A DNA stretch of 64,000 nt from Carallia brachiata (lineage: Eukaryota; Streptophyta; Magnoliopsida; Malpighiales; Rhizophoraceae). Position numbers and translations under genes: made by a program. The notes beneath the pieces were generated by a model. It searched no databases. It was not told the DNA's origin and saw only the letters and a list, made by a program, of their open reading frames with translations. This document shows, piece after piece, positions 34,890 to 46,384 of the stretch. Positions within the stretch are counted from its first letter, which is position 1. Each line of letters opens with the position of its first letter. Where the stretch lies: positions 558,001 through 622,000 of the forward strand of contig JADCRB010000153.1 in the NCBI GenBank assembly GCA_021464245.1, in the 5' to 3' direction.

Positions 34890-35375
34890 TTTTTTATTTT
34901 GTTTTGTTTATTTGTTTGTTTGTTTTTTTTTTTTTTAGGAGTAAAGTTGTCAGAACTGTACCGAATCGAAAATATTATTGGATCAAAATTCAATCAGTTG
35001 AACTGATCGAATCAGTATTTAAATCGGTATATATATATAAGTAATTTAAAAAAATACTTATATACAGTGATTAAATATTAATTTTTTTATTTTTAAGGAT
35101 TAAATTAAAAGTTTTGATAAATTTAAAATTAAATTGAAAGTTTAAATTAAATTTAAAGTTCAAATCATAATTTAAATAAAATTTGAAATCAAATTATAAT
35201 TTGTGAAATTTTTATTTGATTTGAACCGGTCCGATTTTTCACAAGTTTTTATCGGTTTTGACCGGTTTTTGATCGGTTCGAGATAAGTGTCAAAAATTAC
35301 CATGAACTGATCCGGACCTTTGATCGGTCATTGGTTGAATCGGTCGGATCAGCCGATCCAATTTGGTTCAAACAA
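34890..35375. mobile_element. Block A-specific insertion upstream of PPR-A, foldback with GATCGGT-rich arms
   Basis: Block B passes from GATATGTCACTTATTT to GAGAGCAGTTTGTCTGTGG within about 50 bases. Block A has nearly 500 bases between the equivalent points. The insert's left part (TTGTCAGAACTGTACCGAATC...CAATCAGTTGAACTGATCG) and right part (ATGAACTGATCCGG...GGTTGAATCGGTCGGATCAG) are imperfect inverted repeats. This suggests a non-autonomous DNA transposon. Confidence 0.55.
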
Positions 35376-36897
35376 GAATGGGTGGGAGAGCATTTTGTTT
35401 GTGTTTATAGAATGGGACATCATCTAAAAATCTTTAAAACTTGTGAATTTTAAATAATTTTAGAAAAAACCAAAAGTTACAAAATAGTATTATTTTGACT
35501 AATTTTTCTTAATAAAATTAAGAGAAAAATTATTTAGGCATATTATGTTAAATAGAAAGATAGTAAACAAAAATTTAGATCATTAGATCATAAAATATAT
35601 ATTAAATTTAAAAAAATAGATAAACTGTTAAATTAATTATATATTTTTAACGTGTCGCAGATTATATGATTGTATAGTAATGCTTTAGAAGTAATATAAC
35701 TTAATTAGACTTCCCATTATTAAAATTAAAAATATTGCTACATACAGTTGAGAGATTAGAGAATTCATATCATAACATTTGACTTTAGTGTAATTTTTAA
35801 AGCGATGGATATTATAAAATTTATTTTTCTATAAATTTAGTGGAGAAATCTATCCTAATATTACAGTGCAACGATGTGCAATCTTTCTCGACCAAGTATC
35901 AACTCTGCTTCGTTTTTTTCTTTTTCTTTTTTCAACAACAAAAATGGTGCTTTGTCCCAAAAAAAAATCTCCGCTTTGTTATTCAAATGAAAAAAACAAA
36001 ATCGTAGAGGTGTTAAGGGTAAATTAAAATCCCGTCTCGTGATACAAAAAAGTATGTCTTAAAATCGCACGGTTGTCGTTCCCAAGAATTCTCTTATAGC
36101 AACTTAGTTTTACGTATTGCTCCAAAAAAAAAAAAAAAAGGTTTTACGTGCGTGTTGTTCAAAACTAAATTTTTACGTAAGTAATTTTAAAATAGTTAGA
36201 CAACTTCATCTAATGATATTTAATATTTTTTTTAATTTTTTTATAAATTAAATTATACAATAATTTATAATTTTTTGTAATTACACTTGAATTATCTCAA
36301 TAAAATTAACAAATTTTTTCTTTTTTTTGTCAATCTAAAAATGTTTTGAGAAATCTTAAGTAACTTCACTTGATTAATGTCCAAATAATTATATAATTTT
36401 ATTAATAATATTCAACAATCTATTAACTTTTTTGTTTTTTCTTACCTTCAATCATTTAACAAACCCACGTAAACTTCAATTTCAAGATAGCTTGTTCCAA
36501 ATTGTTTTTTCAAATTTCGTTTTATTTTGGGTGTGTTGGTTTGCAGTAAAATATTTTACAGAAATTTTTTTTCTTATTTTCAGACGTTTGTTTCTTATAA
36601 AATACTTTATAACGAAAAATTTGAATAAAATTTTAAAATTTTTAGGAAAAATAACTTATACTTTTTTAGAGTTGAAGTTGTTTTCTGAAAAAAAAAAATA
36701 TGCTTTAAGTGAGTGATAAAGAAAAGTTATTATTTTTATTGTAAATATTTTTTTTTATAAATATTTTATAAAAATAAGTTATTTTTTAACACATAATGAG
36801 ACCCTTAATTGCAGGGACTGCACGTCGGTCTTTACAGAAAGAGCCACGGGAGGGCCTTTGAAACAATAGAATCTATTGGATACTTAAGGTGCGTTTG
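35376..36897. other. Block A spacer between PPR-A and p23-A
   Basis: It aligns in part with 52540-54200 of block B, including the CTCGACCAAGTATCAACTCTG unit, present once here (about 35887) and several times in block B. The rest is AT-rich, with no gene recognised. Confidence 0.45.
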
Positions 36898-37537
36898 GTA
36901 CACAAACTGGACAGTACGGTATATAATAGTATAAGTTAATATAATATAGGATATGTTAGATTACTAGTTTATATTATGTTTAGATGTTATCAAATAATAT
37001 ATAATAGTTATCCTATTTAATATTTGGATAATATAGGATAGAATAGTATAGTATATTAAAATTACTTTTTTACCCTTAGAAATAATTGATTTACATTTAT
37101 TGTTAATTTTAATCTTTTTATTAAAAATAATTAAAATTAAGTAATGAAATTAATATTTATTTTACATATTATTATACATTATACTGTTTATAATTTTTTA
37201 ATTTCGTATAAAAAATATTTTTTAAAATTAAGTATTAATTTTATTTATACAAATAAATTTTAAAATATCAAAAAAAAAGATTAATATTTTTTTAATTTTT
37301 TGAGGAAAAATTAAATAAATTTTAAGAGATAAATTTTTAAATTTATATAAAAAAAAAGAAAGAATGAGCACGAGAGAGAGAGAGTGTGTGTGTGAGGAGA
37401 GAGAAAGGATAATACTATCCCATATTCATGGAATAATAAGTCATATTTATCTTATTAACCAATTAAATATAAGTTAAAGTTGGATAATTGACTACAAATT
37501 TATTCTTTCTTATCCTATCAATAAAACAAACACACCC
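36898..37537. mobile_element. MITE-like element with GGTGCGTTTGG-type termini, block A only
   Basis: Left end TTAAGGTGCGTTTGGTAC and right end AACAAACACACCCTTAA are inverted repeats with TTAA at the borders. The length is about 640 bases. It includes a GA/GT microsatellite (37370-37395) and no coding capacity. Block B lacks it. Confidence 0.65.
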
Positions 37538-37619
37538 TTAAGTCTTTTTCCTCCTCTTTTCAAAACCCACCAGTCACAGGGGGCCCACTGCCACTGTCAC
37601 TGGCTTTTTTGGGATGAAC

Positions 37620-37828
37620 AGGGAGTGGTTAAAAAGAAAATAATTAAAAAGTTATGGAAAAAATGTAAATAGTAATTTATTTAAAAAAATTAAAAATTAA
37701 TTATTTAAATTAATAAAAATAAATTAAAAAATTATAAAAAAAAAAATAGAATAATAATGATACGTTTTTTTACTTTAAAATTTTCTTTTCATTTCATTTC
37801 AATTCAAATTTCATTAATCCAAACACAG
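37620..37828. mobile_element. AT-rich MITE-like insertion in the p23-A promoter region
   Basis: Compared with block B (CCGTTTTTAAGCGAGGGGAAGCGATTCTC), block A is interrupted between the GGC...TTTTGGGA part and GGAGGCGATTCTC. The insert ends ATCCAAACACAGCGTAATC. It shares ATAATTAAAAAGTTATGG-type sequence with the insertion in SBH pseudogene 3 (20980-21200). It lies about 100-300 bases upstream of the p23-A start codon. Confidence 0.55.
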
Positions 37829-37929
37829 CGTAATCAACGGAGGCGATTCTCTCCTGTTAGTATCTCTCACTGTCTCTGTTCCCTCTCTCTGCGCTCTACT
37901 CTGCAGTGAAGAAGGAGCGCTTGGGGAAA

Positions 37930-39358
37930 ATGAGGTTCCTACTTTACCTATTTTCCTTTTCCTTTTTGTTGTTGTTGTTGTTGTTGTTTTTTTTTTTTTT
38001 TATTTTAATGTTGAAACCCTAGGTTTTTGCTTTTGAGAAAAACGCGTAGCTTTTTTTTGCTTTTTGCTTCGCTCGTAAGTTTGTAGGTGCAGCTTTTGCT
38101 TGTGTTCGATTCCAGAGAAGATGGAGAAAAGGAAAGAAAAGAAACCTGGAATTTTTTATTCTCTTTACATTTATTTATTTATTTTTTTAAGAAATGGAAA
38201 ATGAAATGCATAAGTGCATTTGGCCTAAATAGCTGTGTTGAGTCAGTAGTTGTTACTTTACTCAAAGGAGTCTTTAACATTTTCTGTTTGGATTTTTTCC
38301 TTCACTTTTTTTCTCGGCAGCCAAACAGAGTATATGTAGTATCATAACTTTGGTTTTTTTTTTTGGTTTCTTTTTTTAACTTTTTCTCGGTAACCATCAG
38401 AGCATTTTTTATAGTTGTGGTTTTGAAGTAAAAATTTATTGGTGTTTTTCTTGTTTTCTCTTTTTTTTTTTCTCGGCAGCCAAACAGTGTGCTGTAGGAA
38501 TTTTTTTTTTTGTGTTTAAATGTTGTTTGCTTGCCTTTGATAGCTGACATAACGAAGGTTTTGAAAATCTTCAAAAGAGTTATAAGAGTTTTGAACCAAC
38601 GATTAGGTTTTTGAGTTTACATTCACTGTGGGTAGCTTTCAAATCTTTCTTGCAATCAACCACTGAATTTTCTGCACCTATAATTTGTTGTAAGCTTTTT
38701 AGATTTTTAATATATCGCTGTTCGCCAGTTCCATGCTTGCTTTCTTATATTGTGTTATTCGTAAGGTTTTTATCTTCTTACTAGTTACTTCATGTGTTCT
38801 AACGCATTGTATGCCGGACACTCAACTTTCAGCCGACACCCTTTGGTGAAATGGGCTCAGAGGCGCGACAAAGTGTTCATTACTCTTGAGCTGCCCGATG
38901 CGCAGGATGTGAAGCTTAAACTGGAGCCTGAAGGAAAATTTTTCTTCTCTGCTAGCAGTGGACCAGACAAGATACCGTACGAAATTGATCTTGATCTGTT
39001 GGATGAGGTCAATGTGGATGTAAGTTCTCTCGTTTGTTAAAACTCTATACCTTGTGTTTGGCTCCGCCTCGTTAGATTTAATTAACTTAATACTACTAAT
39101 TTATTAACTGAATAATATCACAAAATAATATAAATTACACGTTCTTATATATTAATAAAAATAAAATTTTAATTCTATTCAAATACGAAAAATATAATAA
39201 ACAAATAAATTCTACTCAAAAAACAATTAAGAATTAAATATGAATTAACTTCAATAATAACAAAATGCTAAACATGTGACTAAAATTTGTAGGAGATTAA
39301 GGCTCGTATTGGCGCCAGGAATGTCTGTTACCTTGTGAAGAGGGCTAGATGCAAATAG
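37930..39358 (+). pseudogene. p23 co-chaperone copy A, truncated by a nonsense codon and loss of 3' exons
   Basis: Exon 1 is ATGAG (37930-37934), exon 2 is 38833-39019 and exon 3 starts at 39293, all as in the intact copy. The CS domain begins MSRHPLVKWAQRRDK and runs to ARNVCYLVK. It then reads RARCK and stops at TAG (39356-39358), where the intact copy has a Trp codon (KWWNRLL). Sequence similarity continues only to about 39395, and exons 4-6 (WRAPPELEDF..., acidic tail) are absent. An 85-aa product lacking WDKW and the tail could still be made, but it would miss part of the HSP90-contacting region. Intron 2 also carries an extra ~200 bases (39065-39265) relative to copy B. I call it a pseudogene. 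Confidence 0.85.
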
Positions 39359-40561
39359 TGCAACAGATTGCTGAAACCGAAGGGAAAATCTCCTGCGCAT
39401 GAGCTGGTTTGATAAAGGGAGAAGCACACCGAGTGATTATAAATGATAGCATGGTCCTTGTGATTCTGTGCACTACCGCAAGATCTGTCGCGAGGTTGGA
39501 CTTTGAATTTTTCATGTTTTTTTAGATTAAAAAGATTTTTTTTTTTCTTGAGGGGGATTAAAAAGAAAAAGTTAGGTGGTCCTCTTATTTTCTTTTTGTG
39601 GAAAATTATATAAAAAAGTTGCTCGCCCGGAAATATTCGACAAAAGATTTTTAAACCCTTTCCAAGCAGTGATTAAGTTGCACGGGTTTCAACAGTGTTT
39701 GATTATCGGGTACTAGTGTGAAAGAAAAAAATTAAATATTATTGGAGTCCTTCATAGCAGTGAACTTATCTCACTCCTCTCAAATCCAATTCCAAGATAA
39801 AACTCGCCCACAAACAGAAAAGACCTGCCCACATAGGATAATTTTCTTATTAACTGGGGTGGGTTGATTTGGAAACCTTACAAGTCATACTTTTTCAACA
39901 TAAGAGAGTAAATTGATGAACCCTTTTTGTGTAGCATTCGCATATTTTGCATCATTTAAGTATTCTATTGCGTTGAGATTGATATAATTTCAGTGAACTA
40001 ATCACATTTCACTTGATCTCACAAATAAATAAAATAAAAGGTAGAAAAATTAATGTATTGTACTCTTGTTGCTTCCACGTTGCTCCTTAGGTATTGTTCT
40101 TTTTCATTATGTATTGTTGCTTTGAAATTCAGCTTCTTTTTTCCAAATTTTCATTTTGTTGCGTGACCTTTTGTCAAGTTATTTTGCTTTGTTAGCTTAA
40201 GGTGCGGATTTTTGTACAGCGCTTAATGGCTTTGTGTTGCTTAATGGCCTCTTGTGACAGGTAGCTGCTCTAGTTTGGACATAATTCGCTCGGATGAGGT
40301 TAGGCCTTTGATTTTTGCTGCTTTTGTTTTTAGTCCTAGTTGGGATGTTCTATTGTGTTTGGAAGGTAGAGTTTATGTCCTTGACAGCTCTTTTTCCGTG
40401 TGTAGTTTTGTGATTTATAGACCAATAATAACCGAGTTTTCATTGGGTATCTTTTTCAAAAGATGCTACGAATAAAATTTGTGCAGTTCAATTTTTCAAA
40501 AATAAATAAATAAATAAAGCAGCGTGCGGATTTAGCTGCGAATGCCTAGCTCTAATGAGGG
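39359..40561. other. Junction region between blocks A and B
   Basis: About 39395-39725 is unrelated to the p23-B locus and replaces its exons 4-6. About 39730-39935 again matches DNA beyond p23-B (56885-57080). From about 40110 the sequence matches SBH upstream DNA (TTGCTTTGAAATTCAGCTTCTTT, also at 24405). At 40205-40450 it matches the region upstream of pseudogene 3 (CAGCGCTTAATGGC..., also at 19360). The block junction is therefore near 39.95-40.11 kb. A small open frame here (40254-40475) is not supported as a gene. Confidence 0.55.
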
Positions 40562-40569
40562 TATAAATT
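40562..40569 (+). promoter_or_regulatory. TATA box of SBH pseudogene copy 6
   Basis: TATAAATTGGGAG in the context CCTAGCTCTAATGAGGG. It is preserved before a gene whose ATG is mutated. Confidence 0.5.
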
Positions 40570-40636
40570 GGGAGATTTTGAGACCCAATGCATACCCTTT
40601 TTTTTTTGGGGAGGCTTTTGTGACTTGGATCAACAA

Positions 40637-41763
40637 CGGCGTTCTGGGAAGGTTACGTAAGCGATGAGACAATGGCCATATTTGCCCCCATTGCAGTGTG
40701 TTGGCTATACGCTGGATTCCGTCAGCTGTTGCTACCGCTGGATGATTACCAGTTGCACAATAGAGACGAAGAAATGAAGAACCTGGTTCCACTGTCAAAA
40801 GTGATCAAAGGTGTTTTGCTTGAACGGCCCGTTCAGGCCATAATCGCCCATGCCGTTTTCTCGGTCAGTTCAGCCAATCCCTTCTAAGAATTTTTATTTT
40901 GATCCTTTTTTTTTTCAATAGAACTCGCTCACAATTTTATGCATTGTGATGATAACATTTCCTTGAATGACAATAGGAGTGCCATTCGATAATGTATAAT
41001 TTTGAAGAGAATCAATACATAGTCAGTGACAAATAATAAGAAGAAGTGTTTAAAATGTAATAAATTATCATATATTTGGACAACCGCATTAATAAGATGT
41101 AATCAAGTTTGTATAAATAATCAAGTTTGTTGCATTTTGAAGACTTCTTCTATTCATTTGCCTCTAACCATCAACCTTTTTCCAAGTTTGAAATGAACGG
41201 TGGAAATGATTGAATTTTTGCAGTTAGCCTCAACGTCGGAGGCACCTGAAGTCACAAACCAGCCATCAATTCTTGTCCAAAATTTGCAAGTCGCTAGTGC
41301 AATTTCGACATGTCGAATTACTTTGTCCACCGCTATATGCACCAGAACAAGTTGTTATACCGTCACATCCACTCACGACACCATAGACTAGTTGTGCCTT
41401 ATGCAATTGGAGCTTTTTACAGTCACCCACTCGAGGGTCTCTTGCACGACACGGTGGGTGGCGCCATCTCTTTCCTCGTCTCCGGACTGACCCCTCGTAC
41501 CGGAGTATTTTTCCTTTGCTTTGCAGTGGTTTAAACGATGGACGATCATTGTGGACTTTGGTTGCCCGGCAATCTCTTTCACATATTCTTCGAGAACAAC
41601 TCTGCTTATCATGACATTCATTATCAATTTCAAAGCGCAAAATACAACTATTCTCAGCCATTCTTCTCCGTGTGGGATAAATTAACTTCTAGGGACCCAT
41701 ATGCCTTATGTTCTTGTAAAGCGACCTGAAGGTGATTACGAGGTGAGGATGGCGAAAGACTAG
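40637..41763 (+). pseudogene. SBH copy 6: pseudogene with lost start, frameshifts and shared nonsense codon
   Basis: The family ATG is ACG here (40637). The rest of exon 1 is open to the GTCAGT donor at about 40864. Exon 2 begins 41224 after TTTTTGCAG. A net 7-base loss near 41302 (GCAATTTCGACATGTCG in place of GCAATGTTTGTGCTTGACATGTGG) breaks the frame before HRYMH. TAA at 41532-41534 sits at exactly the codon where pseudogene 3 has TAA. The third histidine box is damaged (HDIHYQ), and a TTAA insertion near 41685 shifts the frame again before THMPY. The stop position of the intact genes is 41761-41763. Gene order places it opposite copy 4, but its lesions place it next to copy 3. Confidence 0.93.
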
Positions 41764-42229
41764 CCAGGACACAAGCTGCCGTTTTGCCGACGCTAATTAT
41801 CATTTTCTTTCATTTTCTTTTTTTTTTTCCTTTTTTTTTTTTGCGTAAATTGTCAATCTTTTTTTCAAGCCTTGTTAATAAAATATTTAAAGAGAAGAAA
41901 ATATAAATACTAGATTACAATAATAAATTGACGTTCTCACGAGCGGCAACAGTTGCTACAGTAGTTAGAGGCTTGGTGCCGTAGGCTGGAGGTTTACGCT
42001 TCACCTTCCTTTTTTTTCATTGCTATACCATCAATTTCGATAAAAATATAAAAAGATATTGACACGCATATTATTTTCGCTCTTTCTCATAATTCAATTT
42101 TGCCTAAATGAAAAAATTTTTAGTTTTTTTTTTTCTCATATGACTCTTACCCAAACACGAGAAGATAGAGAAACGTAAACATCTTCTCTCTTCACTTTTA
42201 ATTACTCTCATTTTTTTGGGCTTTGCTAT
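41764..42229. other. 3' flank of pseudogene 6
   Basis: Aligns with the 3' flanks of copies 3 and 4 (CTTGTTAATAAAATATTTAAAGAG, AAATACTAGATTACA). No gene is present. Confidence 0.5.
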
Positions 42230-42437
42230 AGTATCAGAGGATTCTATTTGAAGAATTTGCCTGAATAAAACAATACCTTTATTTTTTGTAATTATGTATT
42301 CACTTTTTATAACAAAAAAATAATAAGATGTATTTCTTTTATTTATTATAAAAAGTGAATGCGTAGTTACAAAAAGTTAAGTGTCGTTATATTCAGACAA
42401 ATTCTTCGAATACAAATCTTCTGGTAATGTAACATTT
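42230..42437. mobile_element. Foldback MITE, block B only
   Basis: ATTTGAAGAATTTGCCTGAATA on the left pairs with TATTCAGACAAATTCTTCGAAT on the right, and TTTTTGTAATTATGTATTCACTTTTTATAA with TTATAAAAAGTGAATGCGTAGTTACAAAAA. Block A runs from TAATTACTCTCC to ACTCATTTTACTTTCAC (26110-26175) with only a poly-T run between. This element is therefore an insertion after the block duplication, or was lost from A. Confidence 0.75.
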
Positions 42438-42615
42438 CTGTAATTTTTTTTGCACTCATTTTACTTTCACCTAATTTTGTAACAAAGTAAAGCGCTAGTG
42501 TCCAAAACAAAAATGTATTGATTTTCGTTATGATGTTCACATTTGCCGAACGAACGGACGGTCAATAATAATATTAAAAAATAACGTATGGGATCGAAGA
42601 AACTTCTGATTTCAT

Positions 42616-42733
42616 TTTCTCAGCCCTTCTTCTCCGTCATATGAGTTAAACTTGTAGCTAGGGTCCCCCCATATGCCTTATGTTTGTATAGCGACCTGAA
42701 GGTGGTTACGAGGCAAAGATAATGAAAATCTAA
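42616..42733 (+). pseudogene. SBH exon-2 3'-end relic (block B)
   Basis: TTCTCAGCCCTTCTTCTCCG, a damaged DKLLG segment, then CCCATATGCCTTATG and GCGACCTGAAGGTGGTTACGAGGC match the SBH C-terminal codons. It is the counterpart of the 26815-26903 relic but keeps more of the WDKL codons. Confidence 0.8.
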
Positions 42734-45263
42734 GGTGGCAAATTGCCGATCGGTTCGCTTTCATGGAAGAGCCCATTCAATGACCTCCCCTTGTTAGCTC
42801 ATGCATGCGGGGATTATTAATTCAGCTAGCAACGACATTACTTAGGAATTTCTTAATTTGTGTCACCTTTCATTTGAGTTAAGTTTATTTTGATGAGAGG
42901 TTAAACCAAAAAAAAAAAGTGGAACTGAATTGAAATTGAAAAAAAATAAATAAATAATTATTCTATTGTGACTTAATAATCACATGTTCGAATATTAAAA
43001 ACAGTCTTTTTAATCTATAAGGGTAAGTTCAGTAATTAAGAATTTGACTTTTGATGTACTGTATCTCCAATTCAAATTTTATTGATTGTTGTTAGAGTCT
43101 TTTATAGATGAGTGATAATAAATTCTATTATAAATTTTTAATAGTTTGTAGGTATTCTATGACCCTACAATGAATACACTCTTCTTACCTTTAAACTTTT
43201 ACTGGCAAAAAAAAATATACTTTATAAAAATAAAAGGAACGTCATACATCAAGCATTCTCTTTAACTTTATAGATGTAAAAATCTCGCACACTAAATTAC
43301 CTTTTCTATAAAATTATTGCGTATACTATATTCCAAAATAACAATACTAAGCAAACACTCAAAATCCAAGCCAACGTTATCTTTCTTTTCCTTGGTACAC
43401 TAGCCTTTATTGGGTGGCAAATAAGAAAGAAACATAAAAGAAATTGTAAAGAAACATGAGAAACATGAGAAAGAGACATGGTCAGTTGTACTTTGTGCCG
43501 TTTGTCGTGCAGGCCTTTTGTGCCGTTTTACTTTCCTACTTTAAGCACGTATTGTTGGTGCCTTCGAATCGGTCCTATGTATGAATTCGTTGAATATTAA
43601 TACAATGGTTCCGTTTCAATAAAAAAAAAAGAAAAAAAAAAGAAGCATGAGAAAGGGTATTAATTAGCGACCCTTAGACCCCACGCATGTCTGCCTGAAG
43701 CAACATCAGAATTCTAGGAGGAGCGCCTCCCAAACTTGTAGACGATCCTCATTACAAGTAACTAAATTAGCCATGAAATTTGCACAAGCATTACCTTTCC
43801 CCTTGCCTTTGCTAAGGGGCAGAAGCTCAGAGTTATTATTTATAGTTGAGTACTTATTATCACATATATAATATAACCATCGGCCATTAGAATGCCACGC
43901 ATTTCTGGTATTTTAAAACTTATAAACGATTCATTGATTTGCCCTTTACGAGTTAAACTGTTGGAGAGGTTATCATCAATTTCGTCATTTACAGAAACGA
44001 GCGAGAGACTCTAACATTTAATTTTTAAATTCGTTTAATAAATAACTTAATAATAGATAAGAGCAAATTCGACTCATTTAATTAAAACTTGTTTAAGTAC
44101 ATAATAGAGTAGAATCTCGGAGCGCTTGTGTTTTGCGAATGTTTCTAGGCAGAAAAAGAGGCTATGTTAGTGTGTTACATTTTAAGATACATAAATAATA
44201 TTTGGTATACGCATTTACGAGTAGTACACACATATTTTATAACAATAATTTTTGGCTGTTTTTTTTTTTAAATTCGAATGAAATTTTTTTTAACTCATTT
44301 AAATTTAAATTTTATTAAAAAAAAAGCAAAAAGACTTAAATATTACTTCAGTGCACCGAGCTTGGTGTACGTAATAAGATGCCTTAAGATAATATGACCT
44401 TCATCTCCACCTCTCTCTTTCCCATCTAGAATGAGAGCACAGGCGTAAAAAACAAAAAAAAAAAGGACCTAAAAAATTATTTTATTTTTTTTTATCCAAA
44501 TGTCAAGTAGCAGGTACAAATCCAATTGAAAAGATCATCATATCTGCTTCCCGGGTGCTTTTCTTATTTATTTATTTTTCAAAAAAATTTCTTTTGTTCG
44601 GGATAATTCTTACTTTCTGTTGTAACGATAAAAAACGATTATGAAGAATAAACGTGAAACGTGGGTCTAGTTCAAGCAATATTTTACAAAAAGTTAGTAA
44701 CTCAAAGAACAGTAATATGTCAATAAAATGAGTTCAAGGGTTTAAACCTCTGATCATTCCAACCGTGCTTTTTTCCCCAACCGTCTAGGTCCAGAATATC
44801 TCGAAAAAGAAAAAAAAAAAAAAAAAAACAAGACTCTCAACACCAGGCAATGACACACAAACAAAAGCAGCTAGCTATCACCAACAAACAGCCAAGCCAA
44901 CGGTGGATCGAAAGACAATTGGCCTTTTCCCTTATTGCCTGTATGTTCAATTTTGGAGAGAAGCCCCGAGAATTGGGAGTTTTAAGATTCCTTAACCGAA
45001 GATCCGCCTTTTGTCATATTGAGGGCTTTCTTGGGTTTCTATAGCTCCTTTATGTTTTTTTAAAGGAATGGATTTGTGTTTTGATCAAGGTGGCTATCGG
45101 TTTTTTGTTGCTAATACCATTTTGTTTTTGATTGATTATGTTCTCTATTAACTTTTGGTGAGGCTTTGGAGTATTAATTGGTGTTGTTACGAGTTGTTTT
45201 CAAAGGTCTTGTTGTGGGTGTCTTTTATTTTTTTCTTTGTTAATTTTAGGAAAAGCTTAAGAG
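42734..45263. other. Block B spacer, no gene recognised
   Basis: Parallel to 26.9-29.0 kb of block A, with shared segments around 43810-44000, 44340-44570 and 44830-45010. AT-rich otherwise, with poly-A runs near 44805-44828. Short open frames (44850-45044) are in the conserved AACAAACAGCCAAGCC segment but do not stay open in the block A counterpart. Confidence 0.45.
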
Positions 45264-46071
45264 CAGGGACGGATCCAATAAAAGATAAGGGGGCAATTGC
45301 ACCCCCCTCAAAATTTTAAGTAGTGTATAATTATAGGTAAAAGGGTTGCTAGACTAGGGCCTTAGCGCAGCGAAGCACGCCTTTTGCCCCCTTCACTATG
45401 TCCCGTGTTTGAGTCTTATATGGTGCAATTTCAATGTTTTTCTTTTTCCCCTTTCATTAGCTCGTCTTTTTTTTTTTTTCTCTCCCTTTCATTTACGCCT
45501 CTTTCTTGTTTTTCCTTCCTTTATTTTCTTAAAGAAACCTGTAAGCATTTTTTATTTCTCTATAAACCTATTGATAATGTAGTTGTTAAAATTATTTTCA
45601 TTTATTTTTTTAAAAAAATTTCAATAACTTTTTTATATTTATATTAACACTTTTTTAAAAATACTTTATCTTTTAATAAAATAAATTATTAGCAATGATT
45701 GTTATTAAAAAGGAAAAATTATTTAAAAATATATTTTATATTCAAATATTTATTTATTTATAAAATCGACATCAATTCCCTTAGTTATAAAATTTATAGT
45801 AATATTTTTTTATAACGAATATTATAAAAAATTTATTATACAATCACATAAGAGATAAATGATTGAATAATTAAATAATTACTTATATAAAAAAAATATT
45901 TAATTGTATAAAAAATAAAAAATTTAAAACATTATAATTTATAAAATATAATATTTATTATTTATAATAATTAATATAATTTTTATTTTTATTATAAATA
46001 TTAGTTATTATTATTATATATTTATATATTAAATTTGCTCCCTAAAAAATTTTTCTGGATTTGCGCTCCTG
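45264..46071 (+). mobile_element. Non-autonomous hAT-like element, block B
   Basis: It begins CAGGGACGGATCCAAT and ends TGGATTTGCGCTCCTG, inverted termini. The flanking 8-mers CTTAAGAG (45256-45263) and CTTTGAAG (46072-46079) agree at 6 of 8 positions, fitting an aged hAT target duplication. The interior matches the element in the copy 5 intron in reverse. A GC-richer patch near 45350-45420 contains GGCCTTAGCGCAGCGAAGC and GTGTTTGAGTC, faintly tRNA-like. There is no transposase open frame. Confidence 0.65.
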
Positions 46072-46384
46072 CTTTGAAGTACTTGTCGGTGTTGGTAGGA
46101 GCTGTTTGCAGAGACCTTGTTGTAGACGTCCTTTGGTTTTTGGACTTGTTATGATTGTGCTGTTGAAAAAAAAAAAAAAAAAGAAGATTCCTTTTGCAAT
46201 TGGATAACACGGCCGGGTTGCTTTGTAATTGAGAGCATCAATTATCTAATTCATCTCTTTGTTGCCGTTTGTCCATTCATTTTCTTTTTTCACGTTATGT
46301 ATGGTGCGGATTCAATTATGGATGCTCTAATGCGGTAATATAATGGGACATTAATTTTGAGATGCAATTCGTACTATTTTTTTG

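Larger units (their letters stand above)
24395..39935. repeat. Segmental duplication, block A
   Basis: This block aligns in the same order with block B (about 40105-57095): SBH leader and gene (24.4/40.1 kb), SBH 3'-end relic (26.8/42.6), a conserved spacer (27.5/43.8 and 28.1/44.3), an AACAAACAGCCAAGCCAACG region (28.7/44.9), SBH of type 5/7 (30.1/48.2), PPR-DYW (33.1/50.7) and p23 (37.9/54.7). The right edge is where matching stops after AGAGAGTAAATTGATGA (about 39905 here, 57060 in B). Edges are estimated by eye to about 100 bases. The ancestry of the leftmost SBH (copy 4 against copy 6) is complicated because copy 6 is closest to copy 3. Confidence 0.8.

Noticed and set aside
34823..34993. 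57-residue N-terminal extension of the PPR-A frame
   Set aside because: It is encoded by poly-A/T tracts (Lys/Asn/Gln-rich) and a block A-specific insertion, and is absent in PPR-B. The conserved start is MPWANLL at 34822.
38087..38347. 86-aa plus-strand frame and its relative at 54970-55236
   Set aside because: Part of p23 intron 1; conserved only because both blocks derive from one duplication. The frame length differs and no domain is present.
45340..45425. tRNA-like patch (GGCCTTAGCGCAGCGAAGC ... GTGTTTGAGTC)
   Set aside because: It does not fold into a full cloverleaf by eye and lies inside a hAT-like element; not called as a tRNA.
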